Shown one piece after another: positions 20,239 through 37,689 of a DNA stretch of 64,000 nt. The position numbers were made by a program, and so were the translations under genes. Below the pieces are notes generated by a model, which searched no databases, was not told the DNA's origin, and saw only the letters and a program-made list of their open reading frames with translations. The DNA is from Struthio camelus (Eukaryota > Chordata > Aves > Struthioniformes > Struthionidae), in the NCBI RefSeq assembly GCF_040807025.1, contig NW_027182594.1, positions 1 to 64,000 of the forward strand, in the 5' to 3' direction. The first letter of the stretch is position 1. Every line of letters begins with the position of its first letter.

Positions 20239-20417
20239 GCCCCCGGCGCCGGGCTGCAGGACTCCTGGGTCCCTCGAGCCCCGCCACGAACCCTCCCGGC
20301 GACTGTCGGGGCGAGATGCTGTATTGGGACCAGACCAGTTCAGTGCCAAGGGAAGGAGGGGGGGGGGGAAAGGATGGGCTGAGCCCCCCCCCCCCGCCCC
20401 ACGAGACAACCCCATCC

Positions 20418-20434
20418 ATATAAAACTATTTATT
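20418..20434. promoter_or_regulatory. Convergent 3' ends of LENG1 and CNOT3
   Basis: An A/T-rich patch with TATAAA (plus, about 20419) and TTTATT at 20429-20434, which reads AATAAA on the minus strand. It marks the CNOT3 3' end. The CNOT3 3' UTR is about 420 bases. Confidence 0.65.
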
Positions 20435-20853
20435 CATAAATATTTTCCAAAATGAAAATAGGTTTACGAAAAATATCTTAAACCGCCAGCGCGGGGGGGT
20501 GGGGAGCAGCTGGGGGGGAGCAGGGCAGGAAGTGACTCCCCCCCCCCATCTGCCCCCAGGGACCCCCCCCGGGCCACCCCCAGGGTGGGGGCAGGAGACG
20601 CTGGCCAGGGGCCCGGGGTTTGGGGGGTGCCGGGGCAGGGCCCCCCCCCAAAATGCTCAGCCCAGCTGGGATTGGGGGGGGGAAGGGGGGGTTAAACAAC
20701 TCTGCTGGTTTTTAACGGCTTTTTTTTGGGTCTAACCCCACGGCCCCAGGGCCCCGGCGCCCCCCGGGAATCGCATGCAGGGGGGGCGGGGGGGACCCCG
20801 GGCTGCCCCCAGCCCCCGGGGGGGGGAGGAACAGGGGCCCGGCGCTGCCCCCG

Positions 20854-26647
<5,794 letters not shown>

Positions 26648-26659
26648 GTTGGTGCCTAG

Positions 26660-27660
26660 CGGGGGGCTCTCGGCATCACTTCAGGGGGCGGCCGCTGCGG
26701 GGCAGCGCGTCAGAGCGGGGCCGGGAGCCCCCGGATGCCGGGGCCCCCAGCCCCAGGCACCCGGGGGCAGAAGTCCTGCTGCAGCATCTATACGGTCCCT
26801 CCCGGGACCCAGCTCCTACAGCCCCTCTAGGCCCCTCTCCCCGACCCTGCCCTGGCCGAACCTTGCCAGCTCCCGCCTTCGCAGTGTCCCCGGCCCCTAT
26901 AGCAATCCCGTGCATGCAGGTCCCTTCTACAGGCTCTGCGTATGCTTTATCCCCGAAACACGTGTCTGGCACGTATAAACGCTTCCATACAGACCCGTTA
27001 CCCCTATGGAGCCCCCGAAAACCACGCACCCTGCAGCTGCCCTGACCCCCCACAGACGCTCTGCCCTATACGTTCCTGGCTCCGTCGCTGCCGTTGTCCC
27101 AAACGCTTCCCTCGCGGCCGCTCGCCCCCCACCCCTTCTCCCTGCCGCTGCTGCCGCCCTGCCTGCCCCCTATATCCATCCCCTCTCCCCACCCGGGCAC
27201 GTATGGAGCCCCCTGCCCCACAGCCTGCCGCCTCCCCTATAGACCGTGCCCCCAGAGCCCCTACCCACCCCGCAGCCCCCCATGGCCTGTCACTGCTCCA
27301 TGCGTCCCCAAAGCACCTATAGACCAGTCCTACGCGGCATGCACACCGCATAGCATTGCTATAAGCCTACCTCCTACAGGTCCCTCCTCCAGGGCCTGTA
27401 CAGACCCGCCCCTATAGCTCCCTTCTCCAGGGCTCCTATAGACCCGCCCCACAGGTCCCTCCTCCGGGGCCCCTATAGACCCGCCCCTATAGGTCCCTCC
27501 TCCGGGGCCCCTATAGACCCGCCCTTATAGGTCCCTTCTCCAGGGCCCCTATAGGACCCTTCCTCCCAATGCCCTATAGAGCCCTACAGACACCCCCCCC
27601 CCCGGGAATCCTCCCGCTGGGACCCCTGCAGCCCCCGGGGACCCTATAGGGCGCCTATAT
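26660..27660. repeat. CNOT3 5' intron with CCTATAG-rich repeats
   Basis: No coding sequence is seen. The motif CCCCTATAGACC or CCTATAG recurs many times. Between about 27380 and 27560 it forms a 40-base tandem (GGTCCCTCCTCCGGGGCCCC then TATAGACCCGCCCCTATA) of about five copies. Confidence 0.75.
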
Positions 27661-27939
27661 CAGCCCGGACCGACAGACCCGGCCCTTATAGATCCCCCCC
27701 CTCCCCCCGCCGAGCGCCGGCAGCCCCACAGGGCCCTCAGCGGCCCCACAGGGCCCTCGGCGGCCCCCGCGGCGCCCCGGTAGCGTCCAGCGCCGCCGAC
27801 CCTCACCGGAGGCTCCTGTGGTCGACGGGGCCCGGGGCGAGGTGCCCTGCCGCAGCCTGTCAGGCGGATTATCGCGATAGTGTCGCGGATCGCTCGGGTC
27901 GCGGCCCCCCCCTCCCCCTCTCTCACCGCCGACTCGGTC

Positions 27940-28560
27940 TCCGCGGCATCCAAGATGGCGGCGGGTTCCCTGCGTCCGCCTCTCCGCCCCGGCGGCGGGG
28001 CCCGCCCCTCCGCTGACTGCCATTGGCCGCCGCGCGCGTCCGTTAGGGGAACCCGCCCTCTCATTGGCAGCGGCCGGGAAAGGGCGGGGAGTGAGCCCGC
28101 GCGGCCACGCCTCCTCCTCTCGCTGTCCATCAGCGCCGCTCTGCCCCCTCATTGGCTCAGCCACAGACCCGTCAACCCTCCGCTCTGTTTATAGCCTAGA
28201 GGGGGCGGGGCGAGGCTGAGTCCCCGCCCACCAGCCGGGGACAAGGAAGTGGAGGCCGGCCCAGCCCGCGAGCGGAGCCTCGCCATTGGCCAGGGCCGCC
28301 GCCACTCACAGCGCAGCGCTCCCCGGCGGGCTTCCACAGCGCCGAGGGGGGCGGTGCCATCGCTGCCTCCGCCTCCCCCCATTGGCCAAGCCCGAGAGGG
28401 GGCGGCCCACAGTGCTTCCCTACACAGCGATAGGTCGAACCATCAGAGGGGAGAACCAATGGAGAAACGACGCACGAAGGGGGCGTGGCCAAGCGGCGCG
28501 GCCATTCACCAAGCTGACAGTCAATGGGGGAAGCAGCCAATGACCCGTGGGAGGGGCGGG
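27940..28560 (-). promoter_or_regulatory. CNOT3 promoter / CpG region with a CCAAT-box cluster
   Basis: A CpG-rich block between the CNOT3 5' end and the PRPF31 3' end holds at least seven CCAAT boxes on either strand: ATTGG near 28022, 28065, 28152, 28285 and 28381, CCAATGG near 28455 and CCAATGA near 28537. AAGATGGCGGCGG near 27953 is a YY1-like site that often sits at transcription starts. Confidence 0.6.
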
Positions 28561-28945
28561 GCCAGGCGAGCCAGGGGGTGGAGCCTGTAGCGCCACCGGG
28601 GTTGGGGGGGGAAGGGGGGGGAGCAAGGGGCTGCCCGGACGCCTGGGCCCCCCCCCCCGGCCCCACGGCGCAGCCCGGCCCCACACGGCGCCTTGGTCCA
28701 GCAGCAGAGATTTATGGAGGTGGAAAAACCCGATCCAATCGCAGCCGGGGGGGGGGGAACGGCGGCTCCAGGGCCCCCCCCTTCCCGCGCTCCGGAGCCG
28801 GGGGGAGACCCCGGAGCCCGGGGGGAGGGAGAGAGCTGGGGGCTCGGCCCGGCCGGGCGCCCGCCCCGGCGCTGGGGGAGGCCCCGCGGGGCCGGCCCCC
28901 CCCCTTTGCCGGGGCCAAGTCCGGTGGGAAGAGGGTGGCGGCGGC

Positions 28946-31900
28946 TCAGGAGTTGGTGAGGATCCCGCTCTTCTCACTCTTCACCTTGAGGAACTCGGCC
29001 ATGCTGGAGAAGTACTTCTGGTTGGCTTCGGCCACCTTCTTCTCGGCCGCCTGCGGGTTGACGATCTCCAGGCCCTGGGGAAGGGGAGAGGCTGAGCCTC
29101 GGGGCCGGGACCTGCCCCCCACGTGTCCCCCCTCCAGGCAGGGAGACCGTCCCAGCATCTCCCAGGCCCTGAAGGAGGAGCTGGGGCCGGATGGAGAACC
29201 TTCACCCCAGGGAGCAGGAGGCGGCGGCCGCGGAGGGAAGGAGCGGGCCGCCCCGGTTGTCTCGCTGCGGTCCCCGTCCCCCTCTCGCACCTGCAGCGGG
29301 GTGAAGGCCACGCTGGAGGCCGTCCCGGACGAGCGGTCCCGGATCGTCGACTTCCCGCCGTAGACCATGCTCTGCTTCTGCAGCGTCCGCTGGGGAAGGG
29401 CGGCCGTTAGCGCAGAGACGGGGGGGCCCAGGGGACCCCGGAGCCCAGGGAGGGAGGATGAGGCCAGAAGCGGCTCCGGGGGACCCCAGCCCAAGCCCGG
29501 GGGACGGCAGGGAGGGCAAGCCTCCCCCAGCAAACCCTCCGCCACCCCCTTACCTGGAGGGTCTTGGAGATCCTGGCCTTGGTGGCCTCGTTGACCTGCG
29601 TCTGCCGGACCCGGCCGCTGCCCGACTTGCCCAGGTGGCCCAGGCTGAAGCCCAGGTCCTCCTGGTAGGCGTCTTCCTCGATCTGAGGGAAAAAGAGCGA
29701 GCGGCGGTGACGAGCGGGGAGGCCGAGGGACCCCCGCCGCTGCCCCGGGCCGGGCCGTGAGTCCCACCTCGCCGAAGCTCATCCTGTTGGCCTGCTTGCG
29801 GATCTCTGTCAGGCCCAGCCGCTCCTTCATCTTCCGGTACCTGGGGGATGGAGCGGAGCGGAGCGCGGCTCGCGGGCGGGACGTTCCCGAGGAGGCCGGA
29901 TGCCCCAGGGAGACCCCCCCACGCTCACCTGCGGCCCCCCCGCTTCTTCCTCTGCCCGTCGAGCGGCGCCGGCAGCGGCTTCACCTGCTTCACGGGGGGC
30001 GGCTCCTGCCACTTGTCGAACTTGCGCTCGATCTCCTCCTTCAGGTCGTAGCCGACCTGCGGAAAGGAAACGAGACGGCGCAGAGAGCCCAGGTGTCCGG
30101 GCGTCCTCCCCGAATCCCCCCCTCGCGCCCCGAACCCCCCCCCCTCACCTTCCCGTCCTGGCTCTCGTGGAAGCTGTCCACCCGAGCTGCCAGGGTGCAC
30201 TTGGCCGAGACCAGCCGCGCCGCCTTCCTCCGCAGATCCTGGGGGAAACGGGGCGTCAGTGCGGGGCTGGGGAGGGGGGCAGGAAAGGGGGGGGGCGCCG
30301 GGGACGCCATACCGGGGGCAGGGACTGCACGATGTCGCTGTGGTAGATGTAGCCGGTGTGGGGCAGCACCGAGGTGCTGGAGAAGCCCGAGAGCGTCTTG
30401 CGCTGCGCCCCCAGCAGCATGATGTTGCAGGCCGGCATCTTGGAGAGGTTGGTGAGGCCCCCGGCGATGCCTGGGGGGAGGCGGGGGGCATCAGGGAGCA
30501 GCCCCCGGCCCCAGGAGGGGCTCGCGCCGGGCGCTGGGGGCAGGCGCCAGGGCTCACCCATGATCTTGGCGGCGGTGGAGGCCCCGACGATGATGGAGAG
30601 GTTGGGGGCGATGAAGGACATGCGGGACTCCACGTACTCGTAGATGCGGTGCTTGGACTGGTTCAGCTCCAGCGCCATGTCGCAGGCTTCCTCGATGCGC
30701 TCCAGCTCCTCGTCCGTGAGCTGCTGCCTGCGGGCGGAGCGGCGACGAGGGAGCCCCGGCGTCCGGGCGCCCCGGCCCCCGACGGCGGTCGGCTCGCAGC
30801 CGCCAGCAGCACCGACTCACCCCTGGGTGGTGGAGGCCGTGACGCTCACCACCATGATGGTGGCGTTGGTCAGGATCTGCTGCACGTTCTCGTTGTTCTT
30901 GCACTTGTCCAGGCTGTTCCCCAGCTCCTGGGGGCAGACGGGGCGGGGGCAGAGGGCTGAGACGGGCCCCCGCCGGCGTCCCGGCTCCCCGCTGCCCCTC
31001 TCCGGAGCCGGCAGAGGCCCCAGGCGTCCCCCAGCCCCGCTACCTTGACGGTGCGGATGTAATCCAAGGCGTTGGGGACGAGAGACTCCAGCTCAGGGAA
31101 GCGCTTCGAGTATTTGTCCCGGATGAACTTGTGGATGATGTCTGGAGGGAGGCGGGGCGGGGGACGGAGCCCCCCCGCACGAGTCAGCGCCGCAGGGAGG
31201 AGGAGAGAGGAGCCTCCTGCCCCCGTTCAGCCCTCTGGGGACGCCGGGACGTCCCCAGCGTCGCCCCCCCGGCCGCCAGCCCCCTCCCAGCACTCACTGA
31301 GCTCGTTCTCGATCTCCACGGTGAGGTTGTTGGCGTCCACGATGACCCTGTACTCCGGAGCCGCCTCCACCGGCCCCAGCACTGCCGGGAGAGCGGCCGA
31401 GCTCAGGGCCGAGCCGGGGACAAGCACGGGGAGGGGGACGCCGGGGCAGAGCGCCCCCGCGTGGGGCAGCGTGGCCCCCCCAGGGCGGGGCAGAGGGCTC
31501 TGCCGTGGGGCTGGGAGCGGGGTGGGGAGGGGCCGGCACCTTCCGCGGCTTTCGGCTGCTTGCTGATGTACTCCTCGATCTTCTGCATGATCTCCGCGAA
31601 CTGCGGGGCCGCAGGGCGCTGCGTCGCGGCGGAGCCGGCGGCCGCGAGCCCCGGCGCAGGGCAGAGCGCCCCGACCGCGGCGCCCCCCTCACGTCCTCCC
31701 GGGCCCCCTGCCCTCCCCTTCCTCCTCTTCTCCTCCTCCCAGCAGCTCCTTCTCCTCTTCAGGTCCCCTGAATCTTCCCAGGACCCCCCCCAACTTCTTC
31801 CTTGGCTCCCCACATCCCTTCCTCCATCCTCCCAGGACTGCTCCTTCTCTTCTTCCCGAGACCCCTCCCTTCTCTTCCTTCTCCCAGAATCCCCTTCTCT

Positions 31901-32775
31901 GTTCTTCCTGTTCCTCCTCCTCGCGGGACCCCCCCCTCCTCCTCCTCCTCCTCCTCGCGGGACCCCCCCCCCTCCTCCTCGCGGGACCCCCCCCTCCTCC
32001 TCCTCGCGGGACCCCCCCTCTCCTCCTCCTCCTCACAGGATCCCCCCCTCCTCCTCCTCCTCGCGGGACCCCCCCCCCCCTCCTCCTCCTCCTCCTCGCG
32101 GGACCCCCCCTCTCCTCCTCCTCCTCCTCCTCGCGGGACCCCCCCTCTCCTCCTCCTCCTCCTCCTCGCGGGACCCCCCCTCTCCTCCTCCTCCTCCTCC
32201 TCCTCGCGGGACCCCCCCTCTCCTCCTCCTCCTCCTCCTCCTCGCGGGACCCCCCCTCTCCTCCTCCCCCTCCTCCTCCTCCTCGCGGGACCCCCCCTCT
32301 CCTCCTCCCCCTCCTCCTCCTCCTCGCGGGACCCCCCCTCTCCTCCTCCTCCTCCTCCTCCTCCTCGCGGGACCCCCCCCTCCTCCTCCTCCTCCTCGCG
32401 GGACCCCCCCTCTCCTCCTCCTCCTCCTCCTCGCGGGACCCCCCCTCTCCTCCTCCTCCTCCTCCTCCTCGCGGGACCCCCCCTCTCCTCCTCCCCCTCC
32501 TCCTCCTCCTCGCGGGACCCCCCCCTCCTCCTCCTCCTCCTCCTCCTCCTCGTGGGACCCCCCCCTCCTCCTCCCCCCGCTCCCCCCGGGACCCCCCTCA
32601 CCATGCGGCTGTCCCACAGCTTGGCGATGCTCTTGACCGAGTCCACGGCCAGGTCGAGCTGCGTCTCCTCCTGCACATCCTCGATGGCCGGCTCGTCCTC
32701 CTCGTCGGCGAAGTTCTCCTCCTCCTCCTCGGCCGCCTCCTCCAGGTCGGCCAGCAGCTCGTCCGCCAGCGACAT
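28946..32775 (-). CDS. PRPF31: PRPF31, U4/U6 snRNP protein PRP31
   Basis: Binds the 15.5K protein and the U4 snRNA stem, and bridges U4/U6 to U5 in the tri-snRNP. Thirteen coding exons from 32775 to 28946 (32775-32602, 31600-31540, 31381-31298, 31141-31044, 30927-30821, 30727-30558, 30470-30313, 30238-30149, 30056-29929, 29840-29768, 29682-29554, 29389-29291, 29074-28946) sum to 500 codons including the stop. This gives 499 residues, the human length. Landmarks: MSLADELLADLEEA with an acidic stretch, IVDANNLTVEIENELS, FPELESLVPNALDYIRTVK, the NOP domain (SFIAPNLSIIVGASTAAKIM, AGGLTNLSKMPACNIMLLGA, TGYIYHSDIVQSLPP, VSAKCTLAARVDSFHES), the basic nuclear signal GQRKKRGGRRYRKMKERLG, and the tail IVNPQAAEKKVAEANQKYFS. 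All splice sites are GT-AG. Confidence 0.97.
31690..32590. repeat. CTCCTCCTC...GCGGGACCCC minisatellite in PRPF31 intron 1
   Basis: About fifteen units, each a (CTC)n run of varying length followed by CTCGCGGGACCCCCCC. It reads as a purine tract on the transcribed strand. The long Glu/Arg/Gly frames across it are artefacts. Confidence 0.93.
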
Positions 32776-33030
32776 GGCTCAGGCCGCCGCCGCCTCCCCG
32801 CGCCGCGTCGCCGCCTGACGACCTCACTTCCGGCCGGGCGCGCTCCCTCCGACGTCACTTCCCGCCCTCCCCAGCCGCCCTCGCTCCGTCATCATCGCCG
32901 CGCGCCCCCCCCTCCCGCCGGGACTGCGTCATCACCGCGCGCCGCCTCCCTCCGCACACACCTCCCCCCCCCCCAAACCGAGGCGGCGGCGGCGGGACCG
33001 CGGCGGCGACGGGTGACGTCATCGCCGGGT
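32776..33030. promoter_or_regulatory. Shared PRPF31/TFPT promoter region
   Basis: A CpG-rich stretch lies directly upstream of the PRPF31 start. It has GACGTCACTTCC (about 32850), CACTTCCGG (about 32825) and TGACGTCATCGCC (about 33014), i.e. ETS- and CRE-like sites. In mammals TFPT and PRPF31 are transcribed divergently from one promoter, and the layout here fits that. The first, noncoding TFPT exon is not identified. Confidence 0.6.
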
Positions 33031-34310
33031 AGGGGGCGGGGCCGGGGGGGAGCCGGGGGGGAGGGGGGCACCGGGGGGGGAACCGGGGGTGAAGGGGGCA
33101 CCGGGGGGGCAGAAGGGGACCGGGGGGGGAACCGGGGGTGAAGGGGGCACCGGGGGGGCAGAAGGGGACCGGGGGGGGAACCGGGGGTGAAGGGGGCACC
33201 GGGGGGGGCAGAAGGGGACCGGGGGGGCACCGGGGGTGAAGGGGGCACCGGGGGGGCAGAAGGGGACCGGGGGGAGCACCGGGGGGCAGAAGGGGACCGG
33301 GGGGGGAACCGGGGGTGAAGGGGGCACTGGGGGGGGCAGCAGCAGAGGGGCATCGGGGGGGAACTGGGGGGTCAGAGAGGCACTGGGGGATACCGGGGGG
33401 GGGACACCGGGGGGCAGGGGGGCACAGGGACCTCAGGGGGGGTCACTGGGGGTAAAGGGAGGTACTGGGGGGTCACTGGGGGTGAAGGAGGCACCGGAGG
33501 GGGAGGGGGAGGAAGGGGGAACCGAGGGGGGGGCAGGGGGCACTGGGGCCTCGGGGGGGTCACTGGGGTGAAGGGGGCACCGGAGGGGCACGGGGAGGAA
33601 GGGGGGAACCGAGGGGGGGGCAGGGGGGCACTGGGGCCTCGGGGGGGCACTGGGGTGAAGGGGGCACCGGAGGGGGACGGGGAGGAAGGGGGGAACCGAG
33701 GGGGGGCAGGGGGGCACTGGGGCCTCGGGGGGGTCACTGGGGGTGAAGGGAGGTACTGGGGGGGGCACTGGGGGTGAAGGGGGCACCGGAGGGGCACGGG
33801 GAGGAAGGGGGGAACTGGGGGGGGGGCAGGGGGGCACTGGGGCCTCGGGGGGGTCACTGGGGGTGAAGGGAGCACCGGAGGGGCACGGGGAGGAAGGGGG
33901 GAACTGGGGGGGGCAGGGGGGCACTGGGGCCTCGGGGGGGTCACTGGGGGTGAAGGGAGCACCGGAGGGGGGACGGGGAGGAAGGGGGGAACCGAGGGGG
34001 GGCAGGGGGGGCACTGGGGCCTCGAGGGGGGTCACTGGGGGTGAAGGGAGGTACTGGGGGGGGGCACTGGGGGGTGAAGGGAGCACCGGGGGGGGGACGG
34101 GGAGGAAGGGGGGAACCGAGGGGGGGGTCACTGGGGGTGAAGGGAGCACCGGAGGGGCACGGGGAGGAAGGGGGGAACCGAGGGGGGGGCAGGGGGGCAC
34201 TGGGGCCTCGAGGGGGTCACTGGGGGTGAAGGGAGGTACTGGGGGGGGCACTGGGGGTGAAGGGAGCACCGGGGGGGGACAGGGAGGAAGGGGGGAACCG
34301 AGGGGGTCCG
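33030..34310. repeat. GGGGGTGAAGGGGGCACCGG minisatellite in the TFPT 5' region
   Basis: Tandem 33-40 base units at first (GGGGAACCGGGGGTGAAGGG). These pass into a larger repeated unit of roughly 110-130 bases containing GGCACTGGGGCCTCGGGGGG and CACGGGGAGGAAGGGGGGAA. It is probably intronic to TFPT. Confidence 0.92.
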
Positions 34311-34489
34311 GGGCGGAGGAGAGAGGGATCGGGGGGGGGGGCGGGCAGTGAGGAGGAACAGAAAGACCCCTGGGGGCTGAGGGGTGCTGGTAGGGGGGGA
34401 GGTGTAACGGGGCCCAGAGGACCCCAGCGGGGGGGGGGGGGCAGCAGCGTCACAGCAGGCCCCCCCCCACCCCCCGACCCCGCAGCGCC

Positions 34490-37400
34490 ATGGCGGGGGT
34501 GGGCTTCGAGGAGTTCTCGGCGCCGCCGGGCTCGGAGCTGGCGCTGCCGCCCCTCTTCGGGGGCAACATCCTGGAGAGCGAGCTGGAGACGGAGGTGGAG
34601 TTCGTGGACGGCGGCCTGAGCGGCGACGCGCGGCCCGAGCACGAGCGCGAGCGCGAGGAGAGCCGCCGGCGCCACCGCGAGCTGGCCCGCCGCAAGCTCC
34701 AGGCCCTGGGCCGCCGCTGCCGCGAGATCGAGCAGGTCAGGCCCCGCCCCGCAGGCCCCGCCCACGATAAGCCACGCCCCCAACATGGCCACCGCCACCC
34801 CTTAGCCCACCCACCCACACACTTTGCCTTTGGGGCTGTTCCTATTTGAGAAGCGCCTTTGCTTTCCCCTTGTTCTCATCACACAGGCCCCGCCCACTCC
34901 GGGCAGGCCCCGCCCCCGCGCCCAAGCCCCACCCACTCCGGAACAAACCCCGCCTTTTTTATCTGGCCCCGCCCACCACACGGGGGAGTGGCCTCTTGGC
35001 TTTCAAGTAGCCCCCAAGTAGCCCCGCCCTTTCCCAGGATGTGGCCCCGCCCCCTCTGTGGGCAGCCCCTCCCACTGCAAGCACAGCCCTGCCCCCTCAA
35101 CTAGCCCCACCCACACGCCTAGCCCCTCCCACAGCCCCGCCCTGGTCACGCCCCCTGGGTTGGCCACGCCCACTTCAGGCAGCTCGTCCTGCTGCTCCCC
35201 AGCTCTGCCCCTCCCTGCATCGCCCCGCCCACACAGCTAGCTCCGCCCACTGTCCCCATCCTGGCCACGCCCCCGGCAGGGGCTGACCCGCCCCCTTCCC
35301 CCCCCCCAGGTGAACGAGAGGATCCTCAACCGGCTGCAGCAGGTGCAGAAGATCACGCGGCGCCTCCAGCAGGAGCGGAGGTACGGGGCCGGCGACACCG
35401 CCTACAGCGCCGGGCACCGCGCACCGACACCGCGCCGACACCGCGTACAGCGCCGGGCACCGCGCGCCAACACCGCGTACAGCGCCGGGCACCGCGCACC
35501 GACACCGCGCCGACACCGCGTACAGCGCCGGGCACCGCGCGCCAACACCGCGTACAGCGCCGGGCACCGCGCGCCGGGCACCGCGCGCCGACACCACGCT
35601 GACACCGTGTACAGCACCGGGCACCGCGCGCCAACACTGCGTACAGCGCCGGGCACCGCGTGCCGACACCGCGCCAACACCGCGTACAGCACCAGGCACC
35701 GCGCGCCGACACTGCGTCGACACTGCATACAGCGCTGGGCACCGCGCACCGACACTGCGTGCCGACACCGCGCCGAAACCACGTACAGCGCCGGGCACCG
35801 CGCGCCGACACCACGTACAGCGCTGGGCACCACGCGCCGACACCACGCCGACACCGCGTACAGCACCAAGCACCGCGCGCCGACACCATGTGCCAACACC
35901 ATGCCAACACCGCGTACACCGCTGGGCACCGCGCCGGGCTCCGCGCCAACACCGCGTACAACACCGGGCACCACGTGCCAACACCGCACCAACACTGCAC
36001 TGACACTGCATACAGCGCTGGGCACCGCGCACCGACACTGCGTGCCGACACCGCGCCGAAACCACGTACAGCGCCGGGCACCGCGCGCCGACACCACGTA
36101 CAGCGCTGGGCACCACGCGCCGACACCACGCCAACACCGCGTACAGCACCAAGCACCGCGCGCCGACACCATGTGCCAACACCATGCCAACACCGCGTAC
36201 ACCGCTGGGCACCGCGCCGGGCTCCGCGCCAACACCGCGTACAACACCGGGCACCACGTGCCAACACCGCACCAACACTGCACTGACACTGCATACAGCG
36301 CTGGGCACCGCGCACCGACACTGCGTGCCGACACCGCGCCGAAACCACGTACAGCGCCGGGCACCGCGCGCCGACACCACGTACAGCGCTGGGCACCACG
36401 CGCCGACACCACGCCGACACCGCGTACAGCACCAAGCACCGCGCGCCGACACCATGTGCCAACACCATGCCAACACCGCGTACACCGCTGGGCACCGCGC
36501 CGGGCTCCGCGCCAACACCGCGTACAACACCGGGCACCACGTGCCAACACCGCACCAACACTGCACTGACACTGCGTACAGCGCCGGGCACCGCGCGCCA
36601 GCACCTCGTACAGCGCCGTGCACTGCACACTGACACCACGTACCGACACTGAGTACGGCACCGTGCACCAAGACCGCACTGACACCGTGTGGTGACACTG
36701 ACACCGCATACGCTACCACGCACCAACACTGCACGCGCCACCACACACCGACACTGCATACGGTACCACGCACTGATGCCGCGCACGGTGCTGCACCAAC
36801 ACCGTGCGCGGCACCAACACCGTGCACCGACGCGGCGCGCTGACGCTGCGTGGTACCGATACCACCCAGCCCCCAACACCGCGCGCCGATGCTGCACGGG
36901 CTACCGTCACCGTGCACGGCCCTGACATCACGCGTGACGTCCCGCAGGCGGCACTGACAGCCGCGCGCAGTGTCCGCGCGGTGCCGTCAGCCTGCGCGCG
37001 GTGACAACAGCCGCCCGCACGACACCGTCATCGCACCCCGTTCCCTGTTCCCCCGGCAGGTTCCTCATGAAGGTGCTGGACTCCTACGGGGACGAGTACA
37101 GGCAGAGCCACCTCACCATCGTCCTGGAGGTAGGAACACCCCGCCGCCCCCAACACCCGCTGCCCCCGACCCCCCCCCCTCCGGCGCCGCTAACCCCCCC
37201 CCCGGCACCGCGCAGGACGAGGGCAGCTGCGGCGCCGACGCCCCCACCCCGGGCAACGCCGAGAACGAGCCCCCCGAGAAGGAGCCGGGCCGGGGCCCCG
37301 CCGGCCCCCCGGAGCCCCCCAGCCCCCCGCCGGAGCCCCCCAGCACCAAGCGGCGCCGGCGCCAGGGCCGCGAGGACAAGGAGCCCCGGGGGGCGGCGGG

Positions 37401-37667
37401 GGGCGGCGGGGGGCGGCCGCCCTCCTGCCCCCCGACGACTTCCCCCCGCAGGTACCCGGGGTTTTGGGGGGGGGGGGGGAGGACGGAGGGGAGGGGTTCA
37501 GGCGCTCTGGCGGGGGGGGTCGCTGACGCCTTTCTCGCAGCTCAAGGGGAGGAGGAGCTGTGCCCCCCGCCCGGGCTGCCCCCCGCCTGGCCCCCCCACA
37601 GCCCCCCGAGAAGCTGCTCCGCTTCCCCAAGTTCTCCAGCCCCGGCGGCTGCGCCGACTTCGACTGA
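34490..37667 (+). CDS. TFPT: TFPT (INO80F), INO80 complex subunit
   Basis: Nuclear subunit of the INO80 chromatin-remodelling complex. Exons: 34490-34735 (an acceptor at 34485 shows a noncoding exon upstream), 35310-35380, 37060-37129, 37216-37451 and 37541-37667. Landmarks: [119 protein letters not shown], a Lys/Arg patch KRRRRQGRE, and a C-terminus matching the family (EKLLRFPKF). The last two exons need three one-base corrections, all in or beside G or C runs: in the G-rich part of exon 4 before DDFPPQ, after LKG, and before EKLLRF. This suggests assembly indels, since conserved residues continue on both sides. Confidence 0.92.
34736..35309. other. TFPT intron 1, rich in CCCCGCCCAC boxes
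   Basis: No coding sequence is seen. Many CCCCGCCC, CCACGCCC and CCCCACCC elements recur every 15-25 bases. It looks like a degenerate repeat rather than a designed promoter, although such sequence binds SP/KLF factors. Confidence 0.5.
35385..37015. repeat. Higher-order minisatellite in TFPT intron 2
   Basis: Units of about 33-36 bases containing ACCGCGTACAGCGCCGGGCA and CCGCGCGCCGACA. A larger unit of about 284 bases is repeated: the block starting GCATACAGCGCTGGGCACC lies at 35723, 36008 and 36291 with very few differences. Diverged units (ACCAACACTGC) run to about 37015. Confidence 0.93.
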
Positions 37668-37689
37668 GACGGATCCGGGGGGGGGGGTG

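Noticed and set aside
20499-20850. Possible extra exon between LENG1 and CNOT3
   Set aside because: It lies in the CNOT3 3' UTR, between its stop and AATAAA, with no conserved frame.
31758-32600. Extension of the PRPF31 first-exon frame into a Glu/Arg/Gly-rich tail
   Set aside because: The donor after DSRM at 32602 and the perfect 499-residue spliced product show this is intron.
36640-37055. Possible unique gene segment at the end of TFPT intron 2
   Set aside because: ACCGACACTG and ACCAACACTG units show it to be the diverged edge of the minisatellite.
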